A model generated the notes under the pieces. It was not told the origin of the DNA. It worked only from the letters and a program-made list of their open reading frames with translations, and searched no databases. The position numbers were made by a program, and so were the translations under genes. A DNA stretch of 16,230 nt from NCBI GenBank assembly GCA_937876395.1, contig CALEIM010000185.1:1-16230 (forward strand), in the 5' to 3' direction. This document shows, in pieces, positions 13,827 to 16,230 of this stretch. This stretch comes from an uncultured Wenzhouxiangella sp. (lineage in GTDB: Bacteria; Pseudomonadota; Gammaproteobacteria; Xanthomonadales; Wenzhouxiangellaceae). The stretch's first letter is position 1. Each line of letters starts with the position of its first letter.

Positions 13827-15530
13827 ATGGCGACGGACATGGCAATTGACGTGCCAATCGATATGACAATGAAGCGCTGGTTCAAAAGTGGTGATCCATG
13901 GATCTGGATGATCGGCGGTGCGGTCAGCATCAGTGTGGTGATGGTGGTCGGTCTGCTGTTGCTGATTGGCGTTCGCGGCCTGGGCCATTTCTGGCAGCCA
14001 CCGATTGTCGAGGCAACGCTGAGTGTTGACGGCGATCAACGCGTGGTTCTCGGCACGATCCGCAGCAGCGAGACGGTGACCGCTCAAGCCGTTCGTGAGT
14101 CGGGAATCGATGTGCCTGAAGAGCTCGATGTGGTCACTCGCCATCTGCTTCATCTGGGTAACCGCGACGTGAGTGGTCAGGATTTCGAATGGTTTGTGGC
14201 CGATCTGCTTTCCGAGTGGCGCTATCCTGAAGACGCCATCGTGCTTGAGCGCCAGGAGTGGGGCGACTTTTACGGCTACCTGCTCGCTGTCAAGGAGGAG
14301 GATCGGGTTGTCGCCGAAGGTGAGGCCGCCTTCGATGAGCTGGCCCGGCGCCTTGAGCGTAGTTCGCAGCTGGTCGCCCAGACGGTCTACCTGGAGCGCT
14401 ACGCCATCGGTCAGATCAGTTACCAGATCGAGCAGCAGCGTCTGGCCCAGCGGCGCGCCGAGCTCAATGAGCGCTTGTCAGCACAGGAGCATGCGGCGCT
14501 GATTGCACAAAGTGAGGCCGAAGTCACCCGCCTCAACGCGGAATATCAAGTGCTCTATTCAGAACTTCTGGAACTGCGCGCCAGCGCGCGCCGTGATTCG
14601 CTTATCGCACGCACCGCAAGCGGCCAGGAACGCACCATCAATCTGGCCGATGTGGTCCGGGCGACCCGCGCCAACACCATGACGGTGGGCGGCAAGCTGG
14701 TTGAATACAGCTCACGGTTGTGGGGATTCATGAGCGGCTATCCGCGTGAGGCCAATACCGAAGGCGGGATATTTCCGGCCATCTTCGGTACCGTGATGAT
14801 GGTCCTGATCATGTCCATCGTGGTCACGCCATTTGGCGTGCTTGCCGCGATCTACCTGCGCGAATATGCAAAGCAGGGACCGCTGACCAAAATGGTTCGC
14901 ATCTCGGTGAATAATCTCGCCGGCGTGCCGTCGATTGTCTTCGGCGTGTTCGGTTTGGGCTTCTTCGTCTATTTTCTCGGCGGCGATATTGATAACCTGT
15001 TCTATCCTGAAGCCCTGCCAGCCCCCACTTTTGGCTCGCCTGGCCTGATCTGGGCCTCGCTGACTCTGGCTCTGCTGACCCTGCCGGTGGTGATTGTTTC
15101 AACCGAAGAGGGTTTGACCCGCATTCCCAGAGCCATGCGTGAAGGCTCACTGGCCCTGGGTGCAACCAAGGCCGAGACTCTGTGGAAAGTCATTGTTCCC
15201 GTGGCCACGCCGGCAATGATGACCGGCCTGATTCTGGCCGTGGCCCGCGCCGCCGGTGAAGTGGCGCCGCTGATGCTGGTCGGCGTGGTCAAGCTGGCGC
15301 CAAACCTGCCCGTTGATGGCCAGTTTCCGTTTGTCCATATGGAACGCCGGATCATGCATCTGGGCTTTCATATCTATGATGTCGGTTTCCAGAGCCCGAA
15401 CGCCGAGGCTGCCCGACCGCTGGTCTATGCCACGGCGCTGGTATTGGTCGGCCTGATTCTGGTATTGAACCTGACCGCGATTGCCATCCGCAACCGCCTG
15501 CGCGAAAAGTACAAGAGTGAGAGTGATTGA
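13827..15530 (+). CDS. pstA: Phosphate ABC transporter permease PstA, long form
   Basis: Second permease subunit, 567 residues against 296 in E. coli. TM1 is at about 25-49 (WMIGGAVSISVVMVVGLLLL). Residues about 50-315 form a hydrophilic, presumably periplasmic insertion whose middle (about 165-255) is rich in E, R, Q, L and A and looks like a coiled coil. The permease core begins at about 315 with PREANTEGGIFPAIFGTVMM and VTPFGVLAAIYLREYAKQ; the coupling loop is SLALGATKAETLWKVIVP, and RAAGEVAPLMLVGVV follows. The frame is open from 13722 inside pstC, but ATG 13827 is preferred because AAGGTGG (13815-13821) lies 5 nt upstream and the preceding codons lie largely within pstC. pstB follows after 2 nt. 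Confidence 0.93.
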   Translation: MATDMAIDVPIDMTMKRWFKSGDPWIWMIGGAVSISVVMVVGLLLLIGVRGLGHFWQPPIVEATLSVDGDQRVVLGTIRSSETVTAQAVRESGIDVPEELDVVTRHLLHLGNRDVSGQDFEWFVADLLSEWRYPEDAIVLERQEWGDFYGYLLAVKEEDRVVAEGEAAFDELARRLERSSQLVAQTVYLERYAIGQISYQIEQQRLAQRRAELNERLSAQEHAALIAQSEAEVTRLNAEYQVLYSELLELRASARRDSLIARTASGQERTINLADVVRATRANTMTVGGKLVEYSSRLWGFMSGYPREANTEGGIFPAIFGTVMMVLIMSIVVTPFGVLAAIYLREYAKQGPLTKMVRISVNNLAGVPSIVFGVFGLGFFVYFLGGDIDNLFYPEALPAPTFGSPGLIWASLTLALLTLPVVIVSTEEGLTRIPRAMREGSLALGATKAETLWKVIVPVATPAMMTGLILAVARAAGEVAPLMLVGVVKLAPNLPVDGQFPFVHMERRIMHLGFHIYDVGFQSPNAEAARPLVYATALVLVGLILVLNLTAIAIRNRLREKYKSESD

Positions 15531-15532
15531 TA

Positions 15533-16230
15533 ATGAATGAACCAGGCCAAGCTACACTGAAACCGGGAGTGTCCAGCCTGCTGGCCTCCGGCAACGCGCT
15601 CGACCTGAGCGATCAGGACATGTCCATGGGGGTGCGCAATCTCAATCTTTACTATGGCGACAGCCAGGCGCTGAAAAACATCAGCATGGACATCGCCCGC
15701 CAGCGCGTGACCGCGTTCATTGGTCCGTCGGGCTGCGGCAAGTCGACTTTGCTGCGCTGCTTCAATCGCATGAATGATCTGATCGATACCTGTCGTATCG
15801 AAGGCGAGATTCGTATCGATGGTGAGGACATCTATCATCCGGCCGTGGACGTGCCCGAGCTCAGGCGCAAGGTCGGCATGGTGTTTCAGAAGCCCAACCC
15901 CTTTCCAAAGACAATCTACGACAACATCGCCTATGGGCTGCGTTTGCAGGGGGTAAAAAATCGGCGCAAGCTCGACGAAGTGGTCGAACGCTCACTCAAG
16001 CGCGCCGCACTGTGGGACGAAGTCAAGGATCGTCTGAATGACAACGCATTTGGTCTGTCGGGTGGTCAGCAGCAGCGTCTGGTGATTGCCCGCGCGATTG
16101 CCATTGAACCGGAAGTGATTTTGCTCGATGAACCGTGTTCTGCTCTTGATCCAATTTCAACTGCCAAGGTCGAAGAGCTTATCATCGATCTGAAAAAGCA
16201 CTATACGATTGTCATTGTGACTCACAATAT
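15533..16230 (+). CDS. pstB: Phosphate ABC transporter ATP-binding protein PstB, 3' end missing
   Basis: ATPase that powers PstCA-mediated phosphate import and takes part in the Pst-PhoU-PhoR signalling complex. The first 232 residues are present and the gene is cut by the window end. The set of ABC motifs is complete: Walker A GPSGCGKS (64-71), Q-loop Q119 in VFQKPNPFP, signature LSGGQQQR (175-182), Walker B VILLDEP with D199-E200, D-loop SALD and switch H231. The N-terminus is about 25 residues longer than in E. coli and resembles Pseudomonas PstB; starts at ATG 15620 or 15626 are alternatives. ATG 15533 is 2 nt after the pstA stop, so translational coupling is likely. phoU would be expected downstream. 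Confidence 0.96.
   Translation, partial: MNEPGQATLKPGVSSLLASGNALDLSDQDMSMGVRNLNLYYGDSQALKNISMDIARQRVTAFIGPSGCGKSTLLRCFNRMNDLIDTCRIEGEIRIDGEDIYHPAVDVPELRRKVGMVFQKPNPFPKTIYDNIAYGLRLQGVKNRRKLDEVVERSLKRAALWDEVKDRLNDNAFGLSGGQQQRLVIARAIAIEPEVILLDEPCSALDPISTAKVEELIIDLKKHYTIVIVTHN

Overview
The window reads as chromosomal DNA from a GC-rich gammaproteobacterium. Support comes from the gloB / YafS-like methyltransferase / rnhA / dnaQ neighbourhood, which E. coli also has, from a Zur with the enteric-type ligand set, and from PstC, PstA and PstB proteins that resemble the long Pseudomonas-type forms. A Xanthomonadales- or Chromatiales-related lineage is plausible but this is inference. Genes are packed tightly, with overlapping start and stop codons in several places. 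No rRNA, tRNA, CRISPR array, insertion sequence or prophage gene is visible.

Region 1 (1-5208) is housekeeping. A truncated gloB (glyoxalase II) runs off the left edge on the minus strand. It is divergent from a YafS-like methyltransferase, which overlaps rnhA by 4 nt; dnaQ follows. dnaQ converges on mltF so tightly that the two stop codons share a CTAG. After a 162-bp divergent intergenic region comes gltX.

Region 2 (5209-6671) is a two-regulator unit. A Fur-family protein with the complete Zur zinc-ligand set overlaps by 4 nt (TTGA) a WYL-domain transcription factor.

Region 3 (6672-16230) is a phosphate-starvation island: phoB-phoR, a 452-bp gap holding three tandem 64-bp palindromic repeats, a 16-strand-type porin, pstS, an intrinsic terminator, then pstC-pstA-pstB (pstB cut by the right edge; phoU would be expected next). 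Four non-coding gaps in this island, before phoB, the porin, pstS and pstC, each carry 7-mers related to CTGTCAT repeated at exactly 11-bp steps. These are PhoB-binding Pho boxes. In each case a plausible -10 hexamer starts 14 nt after the TCA of one repeat, the spacing also expected for the E. coli pstS promoter. The layout suggests a circuit in which PhoR senses low phosphate and phosphorylates PhoB, and PhoB then activates its own operon, an outer-membrane porin, the periplasmic phosphate-binding protein and the ABC transporter. The terminator after pstS would allow far more binding protein than permease.

Most of the window is recognisable biology. The parts that deserve a second look are the 64-bp palindromic tandem array, the starvation-linked porin with an early mRNA hairpin and a DxDxDG loop, the large periplasmic extensions of PstC (about 385 residues) and PstA (about 265 residues, with a coiled coil), and the zur-WYL coupling.
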